Origin: Fructobacillus cardui
GTDB taxonomy: Bacteria > Bacillota > Bacilli > Lactobacillales > Lactobacillaceae
Assembly: GCF_023218935.1 (NCBI RefSeq)
Contig: NZ_JAJIAL010000001.1
DNA: 64,000 nt
Direction: 5' to 3' (one strand)
A program made the translations under genes and the position numbers. Shown here one piece after another: positions 7,300 through 16,323 of the stretch (positions are counted from its first letter, which is position 1; each line of letters opens with the position of its first letter). The notes beneath the pieces were generated by a model. The model was not told the origin of the DNA. It worked only from the letters and a program-made list of their open reading frames with translations, and ran no database searches.

Positions 7300-9333
7300 T
7301 TAATCAAAATGGCGGAACTGCGCCATGGTTTTGGATAAGTAAGTTACTAGGGGCTGGTTTTCCACCTGGTTGTCCCAATCTGACTCACGCACAAGACTTA
7401 GGGCTTCTTGCTGGGCAATGGTCAGCATCGTCAAATCCTTAACTGGATCACCCACCTGAAATTCAGGCATCCCGGACTGCTTTGTCCCTAAGATATCACC
7501 TGCGCCCCGTAATTCCAAGTCACGCTGGGCTAATTCAAAGCCATCGGTTGTATCAACCAATGCCTTGAGCCGTTCCTTACCATAGTCGGTCTTAGGGTCG
7601 GCCACCAAAACCGTGTAGGATTGACGGTCACCTCGGCCAACCCGACCCCGCAATTGATGAAGCTGAGCCAAGCCGAAACGGTCAGCATCTAATATTAACA
7701 TAATGGAAGCATTCGGCACATCGACCCCAACTTCAACGACGGTCGTTGCGACCAAGACCTGGACCTGATTGTCCTTGAAGCCCTGCATCAAGGTATCTTT
7801 GTCGTCCTTTTTCAACCGGCCATGTAAAAGACCAACCGTATAGTCCGGCAAGGCCGCCTGCAAGGTCTGGTAAACTTCGGTGACATTTCGGACATCCAGC
7901 GTCTCGGATTCTTCAATCAAGGGAGTCACAACATACGCCTGCGCCCCCTTGGCCAGCTCTGCCTTCATCAAAGCCAGCGCCTGGTCAAACTGTCTTTGAG
8001 AAAGCTGACTCGTAATAATCTGTTTCCGTCCTGCTGGTAACTCGTCAATCACAGAAACTTCCATCTCACCATAGGCTGTGATGGACAAGGTTCTTGGAAT
8101 TGGTGTCGCCGTCATGGTCAGGATATCAGGGTTCATCCCCCCCTCACGTAACTTTGACCGCTGTTTCACACCAAAACGGTGTTGCTCATCAATGACTGCT
8201 AACCCAAGATGATGGAAGTAAACGTCGTCTTGCACCAGAGCATGGGTGCCGACAACAATGTCAATTTCACCATTGGTTAAATCAGCTAAGATTTGGCGAC
8301 GCTGCGCAGCCTTCAGTCCGGAAGTCAACATTTCCACCCGCAGGTCAATCCCCGCTTGATCAAAGAGCTTTGCCAGGCTCTTGGCGTGTTGCTGGGCCAG
8401 AATTTCGGTTGGTGCCATTAAGGCTGCCTGACAGCCGGCAGTCACCGTTGCATACATGGCGATGGCTGCCACCACCGTTTTTCCGGAACCAACATCACCT
8501 TGTAGGAGGCGGTTCATGTGCCGTGCATCGTGTTGGTCGGCCAAAATTTCGCCGACCACTCGCTTTTGGGCAGCGGTTAAGTCATAAGGAAGGCAGTCAA
8601 TCAGTTTGGCAACCGCCTCCTTGTCATAATTCAGTGGTTGACCACCAAAAGACTGGTCCGCCTGTTTGATCAATTGTAGGCGCATTTGAAAGATAAAGAA
8701 CTCTTCGAAGGCCGCCGACCGCCGACCGGCCTTGGCTTCCGCTGAGTCCTTAGGAAAATGGGCCCACTCGATTTGCTGATTTTTATCGAGGAGGCGGTAC
8801 TTATCACGCAAGTGTTGTGGCACCAAGTTTGGCATCTGCCCACGCAGTTGTCCCCATGCTTGCTCAACCAAATCAGCAATCGTCTTGGCCTTAACGCCCT
8901 TGGAGGCCGGATAAATTGGATCGAGGGCATTGGTCGTGGCTGGAACTAATTTGATAGCGGACAGGGCCGCCTTAGCTGCATTAAAGGTCCCATAAACGGC
9001 GACCTCCTGGCCAACCTCGATGTTTTTAGCAACCCAGGGCTGGTTAAAGAAGGTTACCCGGATATTTTCACGATCAATCAACAATCCTAAAACCGTCTGC
9101 GACCGCTTGCCAAAGCGCCGCACCACGGTGGGTGTGGAAACAATCCCTTTAAACGTCACCTTTTCCCCATCAAGCGTTTCCGATGGCCGTCTTGCGCCCA
9201 AGTCCTCGTAGCGGAAGGGATAATAAGTCAACAAGTCTTCAATTGTAAAAATACCCAAGTCGCGTAGCGCAGCTTGTCTCTTTTCCCCGACACCAGACAG
9301 TGCTGAAACCGGGTCTTCCAAAGCCAATGACAT
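7300..9333 (-). CDS. recG: ATP-dependent DNA helicase RecG
   Basis: Remodels stalled forks and branch-migrates Holliday junctions. The N-terminal wedge/OB region (residues ~1-230) is followed by helicase motifs: QGDVGSGKT (Walker A, near 280), DEQHRFGV (near 381), TATPIPRTL, and the C-terminal QLRGRVGRG and LRGAGDILGTKQSG. I chose the ATG at 9333, which has AGAGGGGA 7 bases upstream and gives 677 residues, the usual length. The frame is open a further 15 codons upstream without homology. Confidence 0.96.
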   Translation of the reverse strand: MSLALEDPVSALSGVGEKRQAALRDLGIFTIEDLLTYYPFRYEDLGARRPSETLDGEKVTFKGIVSTPTVVRRFGKRSQTVLGLLIDRENIRVTFFNQPWVAKNIEVGQEVAVYGTFNAAKAALSAIKLVPATTNALDPIYPASKGVKAKTIADLVEQAWGQLRGQMPNLVPQHLRDKYRLLDKNQQIEWAHFPKDSAEAKAGRRSAAFEEFFIFQMRLQLIKQADQSFGGQPLNYDKEAVAKLIDCLPYDLTAAQKRVVGEILADQHDARHMNRLLQGDVGSGKTVVAAIAMYATVTAGCQAALMAPTEILAQQHAKSLAKLFDQAGIDLRVEMLTSGLKAAQRRQILADLTNGEIDIVVGTHALVQDDVYFHHLGLAVIDEQHRFGVKQRSKLREGGMNPDILTMTATPIPRTLSITAYGEMEVSVIDELPAGRKQIITSQLSQRQFDQALALMKAELAKGAQAYVVTPLIEESETLDVRNVTEVYQTLQAALPDYTVGLLHGRLKKDDKDTLMQGFKDNQVQVLVATTVVEVGVDVPNASIMLILDADRFGLAQLHQLRGRVGRGDRQSYTVLVADPKTDYGKERLKALVDTTDGFELAQRDLELRGAGDILGTKQSGMPEFQVGDPVKDLTMLTIAQQEALSLVRESDWDNQVENQPLVTYLSKTMAQFRHFD

Positions 9334-9545
9334 GAGTGTATCCCCTCTTTTTGATAAGCAGTATTTTACCATTTTCAAGAACGAAATGAAATATCGACCA
9401 CGCCAGCAAGCCTGTCAGCACCACCTTTGCAACAATTTTGTCACGTTCGCCACCAAAATCAGAAGTTAACCAGCCCGCATTCTTTTGACATGGATTTTTC
9501 ATCCATCCCAGTCATTCAAGCACTGATTTCTCATTTTTTAACCAT

Positions 9546-9571
9546 AAAAAAAGACGCCAACGGCGACTTTT
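9546..9571 (-). terminator. SemiSWEET gene terminator
   Basis: Minus-strand arms AAGTCGCC and GGCGTCTT with one mismatch and a 3-base loop, followed by a T-run. Confidence 0.72.
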
Positions 9572-9576
9572 GTTCT

Positions 9577-9897
9577 TTAATGAATAAATACTGTGATGAA
9601 AGTAATCGCTCCAAAGAAAATTCCAGGAACGTTGGAAATGATGATTGGCCAATCCTTATAAGTCTTCAACCAACCATAGCCAGTCCATAGCGTAGCGTTG
9701 ATCATCGCAACGGCTGGTTGGAGCCAGTTAACCGGCTCCCCACTAAAGTTAGAAATAATCTGTGGAAAGTATGAAACGTACATCAAGATATTCATCACGG
9801 TTGCGACCTTAGAAAAGATCTTCAGCATCTTAATCCGCTTCTCATCTACCTGTTTTTTTTCTTCTGGTGAAACATAATTATCAACACGCATGCCCAT
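9577..9897 (-). CDS. SemiSWEET-type sugar transporter (PQ-loop)
   Basis: Single triple-helix-bundle protein of 106 residues that would work as a homodimer to carry sugars across the membrane. The PQ motif is in MYVSYFPQIISNF (near residue 43); INATLWTGYGWLKTYKDWPI and SNVPGIFFGAITFITVF form the second and third helices, with the conserved Asn-Trp-x-x-Tyr-Gly arrangement. A 30-residue polar leader precedes helix 1. AGGAG lies 10 bases before ATG. It has its own promoter and terminator. Substrate is not visible. Confidence 0.85.
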   Translation of the reverse strand: MGMRVDNYVSPEEKKQVDEKRIKMLKIFSKVATVMNILMYVSYFPQIISNFSGEPVNWLQPAVAMINATLWTGYGWLKTYKDWPIIISNVPGIFFGAITFITVFIH

Positions 9898-9933
9898 GAT
9901 TTTGTATCTCCTATTCCATCATTCGCTCGAATG

Positions 9934-9969
9934 ATTGTGTCAATTATAACACAATCAGAAAAAATGCAA
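9934..9969 (-). promoter_or_regulatory. SemiSWEET promoter with palindromic operator
   Basis: Minus-strand TTGCAT (9969-9964), a short 15-base spacer and TATAAT (9948-9943). Inverted arms ATTGTGT (9934-9940) and ACACAAT (9949-9955) bracket the -10 box, which suits a repressor operator. The regulator is unknown. Confidence 0.55.
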
Positions 9970-10450
9970 GGACAATCGAAGCGAAGTGTTGGATAATCAA
10001 AAATAAATTATTTTTGATTAAAAAGCGCCATTATTCGTCAATCCTATCGGAGTCAGTTTTATCACTAAATGGCCGAAAAATCAAAAACAAATCATTGGAA
10101 TTTAATCAACATTCCAGAACTATAAACAAACTAAAACTTGCTTCATCAATTTAAACGAAATTTTATTACTTTTTGTTAGTTTTTATCTCATTTTTGATAG
10201 AATAAAGTATATCGCTCATCGAAGATGACATTCTATATAATTAATAGCCTTTTATACAATCGTATAGAAGGCTAATTGCAGATTTTGTATCTTAAAATGT
10301 AGCGAAGATTTGTCGATACACCAACACATGCTTAGGTATTTTAGTTGAAGTAAAAACAAATATGTAGTTCGAACAATTGAATGAAAGCATTACGTGCAGA
10401 GCCGGAATCACGATAAAAGCTGATTAACTTAGGTATTAGGAGAAGGCCCA
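9970..10450. other. AT-rich stretch without a recognisable gene
   Basis: About 480 bases with no open frame that has a ribosome binding site and no similarity I can see. The only structure is the hairpin at 10246-10273. Confidence 0.5.
10246..10273. repeat. Long hairpin of unknown role
   Basis: Twelve-base arms AGCCTTTTATAC and GTATAGAAGGCT (one G-T pair) with a 4-base loop. There is no clear T-run on either side, so it is not a convincing terminator. Confidence 0.5.
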
Positions 10451-10852
10451 TGTTATTAGAGTCAAATCATTCAAATAGCGGTAAGGTATCAGTTTTTAAA
10501 TGAGTAAGAAGTCATCGTGAACGTTGGTAAAAAAGACGGCATCTACTACAGACAAAAGCTAGGCGTCTATAAGCTGTTGGGCGAGGTCACCGATCCCTAT
10601 AATGATGACAAATTCTTAGGCCGCTGTGAATCACTAATTGAAACACTGATACCATTAAAAATCGACGAAAACTACTCGATTTTATACAAGCGTCACTTCG
10701 CCGTGCCATCAACTACACATGTTAACTATCCATTAACTAGCAAAGAAGCGCTGATTTTAAATGTTGATGACGACAATATTCTCCCGTTTGAAGACGTTAG
10801 TCGTCAGACCATTAAACTGGGCGATACTGTGAGAAATTTGCCGTTGTACTGA
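10451..10852 (+). pseudogene. Unknown gene interrupted by an in-frame TGA
   Basis: An ATG at 10451 has AGGAGAAGGCCC directly upstream, the best ribosome binding site in the region, but the frame stops after 16 codons at TGA 10499-10501. The same frame reopens at once and runs 111 codons from a GTG at 10517 to 10852, followed 90 bases on by a plus-strand terminator. Read through, the product would be about 133 residues, hydrophilic, with no domain I recognise. The simplest view is one gene with a nonsense mutation; a short leader peptide followed by a second gene is the alternative. Confidence 0.45.
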
Positions 10853-10924
10853 TGGCTGTGGTCTGCCCGCCTATTAAACAAAATTTGAATGCAATCCAAT
10901 TAACGGAAAAAATATATTTTGTGC

Positions 10925-11230
10925 CTATAAGAGGCAGCAATTTGAAGGCTTAACAGCCTTCTTTTTGTTTGCCAGTACAAGGGAGGTATCAGCCACAACC
11001 GCAAGCAAAGACTCACCGTTTTTTGTTTGAATATCAGTGGCGTTTGTCCTCTCAGGCAATTGAATCCGATTGTCTTCAGCAGCGAGCAGATACCCTTTCA
11101 GTGCATCCTTGGCCATTTTAGTCGCTTCAATTTTATCCTTTCCAAGGGTATTCACATTTGGAAAATCGTGGAAGTTAACACCAATGCAGTCGCAATCTGG
11201 ATATAAAGTTGCGTAATACATATATTTCAT
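10925..11230 (-). CDS. HicB-like antitoxin family protein, shortened C-terminus, no HicA beside it
   Basis: Residues ~1-60 match the HicB-like partial RNase H fold (YYATLYPDCDCIGVNF, DFPNVNTLGKDKIEA, AKDALKGYLLAAEDN). I chose the ATG at 11230, seven bases after GGTGA, giving 101 residues. Longer HicB relatives carry a C-terminal DNA-binding helix; here the last ~13 residues (KKKAVKPSNCCLL) instead read through the reverse strand of the terminator at 10944-10966, so the end may be truncated. No HicA-like frame (small, with a conserved His) is visible on either side. It may be a solitary antitoxin or a relic. Confidence 0.65.
   Translation of the reverse strand: MKYMYYATLYPDCDCIGVNFHDFPNVNTLGKDKIEATKMAKDALKGYLLAAEDNRIQLPERTNATDIQTKNGESLLAVVADTSLVLANKKKAVKPSNCCLL
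10944..10966 (+). terminator. Plus-strand terminator downstream of the interrupted gene
   Basis: Perfect arms GAAGGCT and AGCCTTC with a TAAC loop, followed by TTTTT. It lies inside the 3' end of the HicB-like frame on the other strand. Confidence 0.78.
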
Positions 11231-11271
11231 ATTGCTCACCTTTTCGATCTCAACGTGCAAAATCAGTCTAA

Positions 11272-11313
11272 TAGCCCAATGCTTTCAGTATTCGCTGGGC
11301 TAGCCTCTTTTTT
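11272..11313 (+). terminator. Orphan terminator-like hairpin
   Basis: Arms TAGCCCA (11272-11278) and TGGGCTA (11296-11302), then a T-run at 11308-11313 on the plus strand. No plus-strand gene ends just before it; it may be left from a lost gene or act in the 5' region of the HicB-like gene. Confidence 0.45.
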
Positions 11314-11455
11314 CAATCAACATTGTAACATGTGCCAATATGAGTGTTAGCACCAACTATCTATTTTAAAATCAGAAAAGTAATTACTTGTGTGCGCCAA
11401 TCGACCACAAGTAATCATACGAAATCAAGATAAAATAACGCAGTTCAAAATAAAT

Positions 11456-11493
11456 AAAAAAGTCCCCGACAGGATAACCCGTCAGGGACTTTA
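11456..11493 (-). terminator. tRNA-Cys terminator
   Basis: Arms AAGTCCCTGAC and GTCGGGGACTT (one G-T pair) read on the minus strand and followed by a T-run, seven bases after the tRNA 3' end. Confidence 0.85.
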
Positions 11494-11499
11494 CTTTCA

Positions 11500-11570
11500 A
11501 GGTGGCAACCGGAGTCGAACCGGCGATCAGGGTGTTGCAGACCCATGCCTTACCACTTGGCTATGCCACC
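11500..11570 (-). tRNA. tRNA-Cys (anticodon GCA)
   Basis: Cloverleaf of 71 bases on the minus strand: acceptor arms GGTGGCA / TGCCACC with discriminator U, anticodon loop CTGCAAC giving GCA, and T-loop GGTTCGAATCC. The 3' CCA is not encoded. Confidence 0.93.
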
Positions 11571-11655
11571 AAAAAGCGTTTGAACAACGCTTATAATTAT
11601 AAAGAAAATTGGTCTAAATTACAATACCTTTATGAAAGTTATTGCACAAGCTGAT

Positions 11656-11958
11656 TTAACCCAATTTATTATCTAAGAGAATCTGCTTCATTTCAGCCTG
11701 AATATCATCCGGCTTAACCCACTCGTCAAAGTGGTCAGCTTCCAGTGGTAAAAAGTCATAGTGATGGTTAATAAAGTCCTCTACCTTTTCCACGTGAGAA
11801 GACCGCGGAATATTCATCTTCAAAATCCGCACCTCTTTAATCATCCCATGCTCAGCAGCATACTCTGCTCGAGAGTTTTCGGAAATATTGCCCAGCTCGT
11901 AGTAAATTGTTCCATCATTGCGGGTGATTTCTTCAATCAAATTAAATGTCTGATTCAT
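11656..11958 (-). CDS. Conserved-looking hypothetical protein
   Basis: Cytosolic 100-residue protein, acidic, without membrane segments or cysteines. I do not recognise the family. Its ATG lies inside the last codons of the YibF-like gene (17-base overlap), so it is probably translated as the third gene of that operon. The sequence alternates predicted strand-like stretches (GTIYYELGN, KEVRILKMNIP) with a C-terminal helical part (DDIQAEMKQILLDNKLG), which would suit a small ferredoxin-like fold, but this is only an impression. Confidence 0.6.
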   Translation of the reverse strand: MNQTFNLIEEITRNDGTIYYELGNISENSRAEYAAEHGMIKEVRILKMNIPRSSHVEKVEDFINHHYDFLPLEADHFDEWVKPDDIQAEMKQILLDNKLG

Positions 11959-12721
11959 CTAACAAGTTCCGTCCTTCCTTGTGATAGCGGCGCTCGACCA
12001 TGTAAGTCGACAGCCAAATCGATAGCAAAATACCAATCATGCCCAACAGCATCGTAGCCACTTCCATCACCAAGAGCTTGGCATTGATAAATTCCGCCAA
12101 CGTGTAGTGCAAACGCAGGTACCAAATCAGAAGCGGAATATTAGCTCCTAACATCCCAAAGAAAAGCGTATTAACTGCCGTCCCCAGAATTTGACTTCCA
12201 ATGGTTTCCGCATGCTCACTTAACGATTCTTTGGTAATATCAGGCGAACGGTCAATCACCTCGAATAAATCAGCGGTAATCGCCATCGAGGCTTCAGCAA
12301 TCGCCCCCAAAGCCGAAATGACCATCACAATCACGACCAAGTGACTAAAATTGATGCCGATATTGAGCGACAAGCCCTCTAATTCATCCGAATTTTCCAG
12401 AGTATAGCCTTGAACCTGAGCAAAGTGTTGGGTCAAAAAAGACAAGCAGCCAACAACAGTGGTGACCACCAAAGAGCTCTGCCAGGCAATTGCCATGACC
12501 TTGGCTCGACCGGCCGAAAGATAGATAGCGACCGAAAGGATCATCAACGAAATGATGGCCATCACGATATAAGGGTTAAAGCCCCAATTAACAAGGATAA
12601 TCAACGTAAAAATCAGGAAAAAGTTCAAGACCAGTCCCAAAAAAGTCTTCAACCCTTGCTGACCACCAACAATCATCAATGAAAGAAGAAGGATAATAAT
12701 CAGCACACAAATCGAATTCAT
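11942..12721 (-). CDS. YibE/F family membrane protein, second of pair
   Basis: 259 residues with about 7 membrane helices. The family-typical segment LGAIAEASMAITADLFEV occurs near residue 140, followed by SQILGTAVNTLFFGMLGANIPLLI. I chose the ATG at 12721, with GAGGAGGCGGC upstream, overlapping the stop of the preceding gene by 4 bases; the open frame upstream of this is only the antisense/other-frame continuation of that gene. YibE/F proteins come as adjacent pairs in Firmicutes and their role is unknown. Confidence 0.8.
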   Translation of the reverse strand: MNSICVLIIILLLSLMIVGGQQGLKTFLGLVLNFFLIFTLIILVNWGFNPYIVMAIISLMILSVAIYLSAGRAKVMAIAWQSSLVVTTVVGCLSFLTQHFAQVQGYTLENSDELEGLSLNIGINFSHLVVIVMVISALGAIAEASMAITADLFEVIDRSPDITKESLSEHAETIGSQILGTAVNTLFFGMLGANIPLLIWYLRLHYTLAEFINAKLLVMEVATMLLGMIGILLSIWLSTYMVERRYHKEGRNLLDESDI

Positions 12722-13806
12722 TTTGCCGCCTCCTCTTCTTGATGACGTAACTTCCAGGCCGTCAGGCCGGCCGTGACTGGTACTGCCCAAACAATTCCAA
12801 GAGCAGAAACAACTGTCTGCAAGATACCAAGGTTCATGACCTGATCCAAAATATAGGACCAATTATTGCCATTGCGTAGCATCAAAATCACCATCGGAAT
12901 GGTCTCGGCAATAAAAATCATAAACAAGACGTTGGTCAAAGTGCCCAAGATTTCACGGCCAACCGACAATCCTGCTTGCCAATAGTCTTTAAAGGGTCGA
13001 TGAGGTGATTCCCGGTGAAGACCAAAGAGGCCAGCAACAATATCAGCCGACTCATCCATCACCGCCCCCAAAACACCAATAATGGTTTGCGCGTAGAAAA
13101 TTGGGGCTGGAACCTGGGTCACAAAGGACATGGTTTCAAAGTGAACACCAATACCCCCCGTCACTAGTAACACAAACCACATAACAAAAACCGCCAAAGC
13201 AGTCGTAATGGCCGTCGCCACTAACGTAATATGAGCCTGCCGACTGCGTCCTAAGACAAGGTAGAGCGAAAGAGCTGCTAAAGTCACCGCTACCAAAGAA
13301 AACCAGAGAACAACCGGCAAACTCTTAACGTGGACATCAACAACCAGTGCCACCACAAAAACGGCAGCATTCAAGACAACCGATAGCAACAAGAAACTGG
13401 TCCTTTTAAAGCGAACATAAATGATTGTCGCCGTTACCAATAAGGCCACCAACGCCAAGAGCGTCGAATCACGCTTGATGGTGTCGATCTGATAGGAACC
13501 AGAATACTCCTTGAGTAGAATCTGGTCGCCAACTTGGTAATCGGTGGTCATCGTTTGCGAGGACATCACCTGATTTTGAATCTTAACAGTCTGACCCGAG
13601 CGGTTGAGTAGTTTCACCGACAAGTTCTGGGTGTATTGACCGTCCTGGTTACCAAATTCGTCCGTGGTTGATTCTTGACTGGTCTGCTTAACGGCCGTAA
13701 CCTGGCCAACAGGAGCGGAGTACAAAAAGCTATCAAATCGGGCAAAGAAAAAGGCCAGGATGGTCACAACGGCAATAATGGCCAAGCGGCCAAGCTGTTT
13801 TTTCAT
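12718..13806 (-). CDS. YibE/F family membrane protein, first of pair
   Basis: About 362 residues: an N-terminal membrane anchor, an extracytoplasmic domain of ~100 residues that includes TEEFGNQ-like and VQNQVMSS-like strands (residues ~35-115), then about 7 helices with the YibE/F hallmark IIGVLGAVMDESADIVAGL near residue 250. The ATG at 13806 has GAGGGG 9 bases upstream; an ATG at 13815 behind AGGAGG is equally possible. Pairs with the following gene through an ATGA overlap. Confidence 0.8.
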   Translation of the reverse strand: MKKQLGRLAIIAVVTILAFFFARFDSFLYSAPVGQVTAVKQTSQESTTDEFGNQDGQYTQNLSVKLLNRSGQTVKIQNQVMSSQTMTTDYQVGDQILLKEYSGSYQIDTIKRDSTLLALVALLVTATIIYVRFKRTSFLLLSVVLNAAVFVVALVVDVHVKSLPVVLWFSLVAVTLAALSLYLVLGRSRQAHITLVATAITTALAVFVMWFVLLVTGGIGVHFETMSFVTQVPAPIFYAQTIIGVLGAVMDESADIVAGLFGLHRESPHRPFKDYWQAGLSVGREILGTLTNVLFMIFIAETIPMVILMLRNGNNWSYILDQVMNLGILQTVVSALGIVWAVPVTAGLTAWKLRHQEEEAAK

Positions 13807-13856
13807 GATCAACATCCCCTCTTGCCCTCCTAAAAAGGGCAAAGTTAAAACTTACA

Positions 13857-13885
13857 AAAGAAAAGGACTGTCACAGTCACTGTCC
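13857..13885 (-). terminator. Terminator after dnaI
   Basis: Minus-strand arms GGACAGT and ACAGTCC with one mismatch and a 7-base loop, then TTTTCTTTT. Confidence 0.65.
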
Positions 13886-13903
13886 AGCCCCAACAGAATT
13901 TTT

Positions 13904-14860
13904 TTAACGACGCAAACGCAGATTTTCGCCGGCTACAGCCACTGGCTGGGCCAAAAATAAGATTCGCTGCATCAACCGGGCAGCCTTGCCCGGCTCTTTT
14001 GCCTCTCTCGTTTGACTCAAATACTCCTCTAATGAGGTTAAATCAAAATTAGAAGTAAAGCAAGTGGTCAACTGATTTTGCATTCGGTATTCCAAGATAA
14101 CCGACAGGATCGAATCTCTCGCCCAAGCAGTCAAATTATCCGTCCCCATATCGTCTAAAATCAGGACTTCGGCCTGTTTAGCCTGCGCGATAATATCATC
14201 CGTTTTTTGTTCAGCACTATTTTTATTGAAACCGGCCTTCAAGTCCTCAATCATCGTTGTCCAGTGGACCATCATGACCGAAATCCCATTAGCAGACAAG
14301 GCATTGGCCAAGGCCCCCATTAGGTAGGTCTTCCCGACACCAAAATCACCGTAAAGATAAAGGCCTTGAACAAAGTCGTCCTGGCGGCCTTCATCTTTTG
14401 AAACCAAAGCGTCAAAAAGTCGAACGGCCGCTGAAATAGCAGCCTGGCGGCCAGGGTGTTGGCCGACTTCTGCAACTAATTGTTTCAAATCAGCCTGGCG
14501 AACGTCCTTTGGCACCGAAAACATCTTCAGCATCTTTTTTTGCATCAAAGATTCCTGGGTTTTCTGGCTGGCCTGGTAGGTCACGTGTGGGTAACCCTTT
14601 TCAATCGTTAGAACGGGATGGTAACCGGGAAAAAGGCCACTGTCAGGATTTTTACTCTGATGCTTTTGGTTAACATACTCGAACAAGTCCATCATCGATA
14701 CCGCGAAGGCATCGGTTTTTAGCTCTTTTTGATGTGCCTGCCAGAAATCTTGAACGTCTTGATCGTTCTTGATCACTTCCAGGGTTTGTGCCAAACGGGC
14801 ATTGGAAACTTGGGGGTATTTTTTTTGAAAATCTTTTAAGGCTGATCCTAAATCTTTCAT
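13904..14860 (-). CDS. dnaI: Primosomal helicase loader DnaI
   Basis: AAA+ ATPase that loads the replicative helicase DnaC/DnaB at oriC and restart sites. An N-terminal helicase-binding region (~1-120) precedes the ATPase core: LYGDFGVGKTYLMGAL (Walker A, near residue 165), EVLILDDMGTDNL (Walker B) and CFTSNF (sensor 1). The ATG at 14860 follows GAGGTTTGTA and gives 318 residues; the upstream TTG in the same frame lies within the end of dnaB. It directly follows dnaB, as in most Firmicutes. Confidence 0.92.
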   Translation of the reverse strand: MKDLGSALKDFQKKYPQVSNARLAQTLEVIKNDQDVQDFWQAHQKELKTDAFAVSMMDLFEYVNQKHQSKNPDSGLFPGYHPVLTIEKGYPHVTYQASQKTQESLMQKKMLKMFSVPKDVRQADLKQLVAEVGQHPGRQAAISAAVRLFDALVSKDEGRQDDFVQGLYLYGDFGVGKTYLMGALANALSANGISVMMVHWTTMIEDLKAGFNKNSAEQKTDDIIAQAKQAEVLILDDMGTDNLTAWARDSILSVILEYRMQNQLTTCFTSNFDLTSLEEYLSQTREAKEPGKAARLMQRILFLAQPVAVAGENLRLRR

Positions 14861-14868
14861 TACAAACC

Positions 14869-16323
14869 TCAATTCTTAGTTTTGCGATCCTTCAACAACG
14901 CCATCATGGCAGCTGCATCATCACCCTGACTGGCCCGGTTAGTCAACTGGTCATTTTGAGTCATCTTCGGTTCCACCTTCTGGCCGGATCGATTATACCG
15001 ACCCTGGTAGCGACTTTGATTCGTGTTCGTGCGGGCCTTTTGCTGGTTCTGGTGATTCTTAATGGCATCCACCGCCTTTGGCGCGGTATCAACCTGATTT
15101 TTCGCCCAATCATTGGCAATCGAATCGACCAAGTTCCGCTTCAAATCAGAATTATCCATATTCACCAAAACCTGGTAAATCAGTATATTGATCACTGGTA
15201 CCGGCAAAATATTTTGTTGAACCAGATTGGTTAGTAACTGGCTCTCGGACTTTGTCACGTAACCATGATTATTTTCTTTAATTTGCCGTAGAAAGTCAAT
15301 TGGACTCAATAAATCAGCTGCCTGATAAAGCGATTGCAGGGCCCTTGATTGTTTTGGCGGTCCTTGTTTAGGCTGACTCTGACTGTTTGACGCCTGAGCC
15401 GTTGGTTGACCCTGGCCGCCAGTCAGCTGCTGGCCAACTGAACCAACTGCTTGATAGCTCTGCCCTGGACCAGCTAAAGATGTTTCAACTTGATTTCCCC
15501 GGTTGGCTAACTTGGTCTTTTCAGCGTTTTTTCCCCACTGATTTTGCAAGTAGGCCATAAAAGCAGGACGGTTTAAGCGGTGATCATCAAGGTTAATGTT
15601 GCGCGTAATGGCCGTTGCTAACTCGGCCTCGTTCAGCCCATAAAGGACCTGCTGGGTCATAATCAATTGCCGGTCGGGCGCTAAATTAGCGGCTGTTGTG
15701 CCATGGATAAGGGCGACCATTGCATCATAGTCAAAGCTCTGCGTACTAAAGTCCAAATCGTCCAGCGACCCTGGCCCCGTTATTTCAACGGTTGGCTGGC
15801 GGCCGGCAACCGGATTATCAAAGAATTCCAAGAAGCTAGCCGAGAGGTTGACAACGTTGGCACCAGTGACTTGACCGGCCGGTTGACCCGCAAAGCGGTC
15901 AGCCAAAACCTGAAAGCGGTCCTCACCGGCAAAATAAAAGAGTAAACCAGACAGCAAGTCTTCGTTAAAGAAATCTTTTGCCGTCATTGGGGATTGAATT
16001 TGGTATGTATAGCCAACAAAGCCACCAGCTTCCTGGTAGAATGTTTTCAGCAACCCTACCGCCTCCAGCGCCTTGCGGGCATGGACAAGGTCGGGCAATG
16101 AAAGAGTTAGCGTATCAAGCAGCAAATAGTGATCGGCCCATTTCTTCGTACCGGCCTGGCTCTCTTGAACCATGAAATGGTAAAGCGCATAAGCCTTAGC
16201 ACCCAAAAATGGCAAGTACAAACTAAAAACCCGGTCCAAATCAGCAAGGCTAATTGGCGCCTGCAAGCTTAAATAGGCCGGCTCTTTCGCCTGAAATTCA
16301 ATTGTCTGCTTGGAAACAGCCAT
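14869..16323 (-). CDS. dnaB: Replication initiation and membrane attachment protein DnaB (Firmicutes type)
   Basis: Primosome component acting with DnaD and DnaI in helicase loading; not the helicase itself. The N-terminal winged-helix region (SLADLDRVFSLYLPFLGAKAYALYHF, residues ~24-50) and the C-terminal DDBH2-like segment (FLRQIKENNHGYVTKSES to DNSDLKRNLVDSIANDWAK, ~340-420) are joined by a low-complexity Q/G/S-rich linker at ~285-335. 484 residues is normal. Overlaps the coaE stop by one base (TAATG). Confidence 0.9.
   Translation of the reverse strand: MAVSKQTIEFQAKEPAYLSLQAPISLADLDRVFSLYLPFLGAKAYALYHFMVQESQAGTKKWADHYLLLDTLTLSLPDLVHARKALEAVGLLKTFYQEAGGFVGYTYQIQSPMTAKDFFNEDLLSGLLFYFAGEDRFQVLADRFAGQPAGQVTGANVVNLSASFLEFFDNPVAGRQPTVEITGPGSLDDLDFSTQSFDYDAMVALIHGTTAANLAPDRQLIMTQQVLYGLNEAELATAITRNINLDDHRLNRPAFMAYLQNQWGKNAEKTKLANRGNQVETSLAGPGQSYQAVGSVGQQLTGGQGQPTAQASNSQSQPKQGPPKQSRALQSLYQAADLLSPIDFLRQIKENNHGYVTKSESQLLTNLVQQNILPVPVINILIYQVLVNMDNSDLKRNLVDSIANDWAKNQVDTAPKAVDAIKNHQNQQKARTNTNQSRYQGRYNRSGQKVEPKMTQNDQLTNRASQGDDAAAMMALLKDRKTKN

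Noticed and set aside
10246..10273. Hairpin as a terminator
   Set aside because: Neither side has a T-run and no gene ends next to it.
11942..12862. YibF-like gene beginning at 12862 with a 47-residue Trp/Cys-rich leader
   Set aside because: The leader is the other-frame reading of the preceding yibE-like gene; a clear ribosome binding site supports the ATG at 12721.
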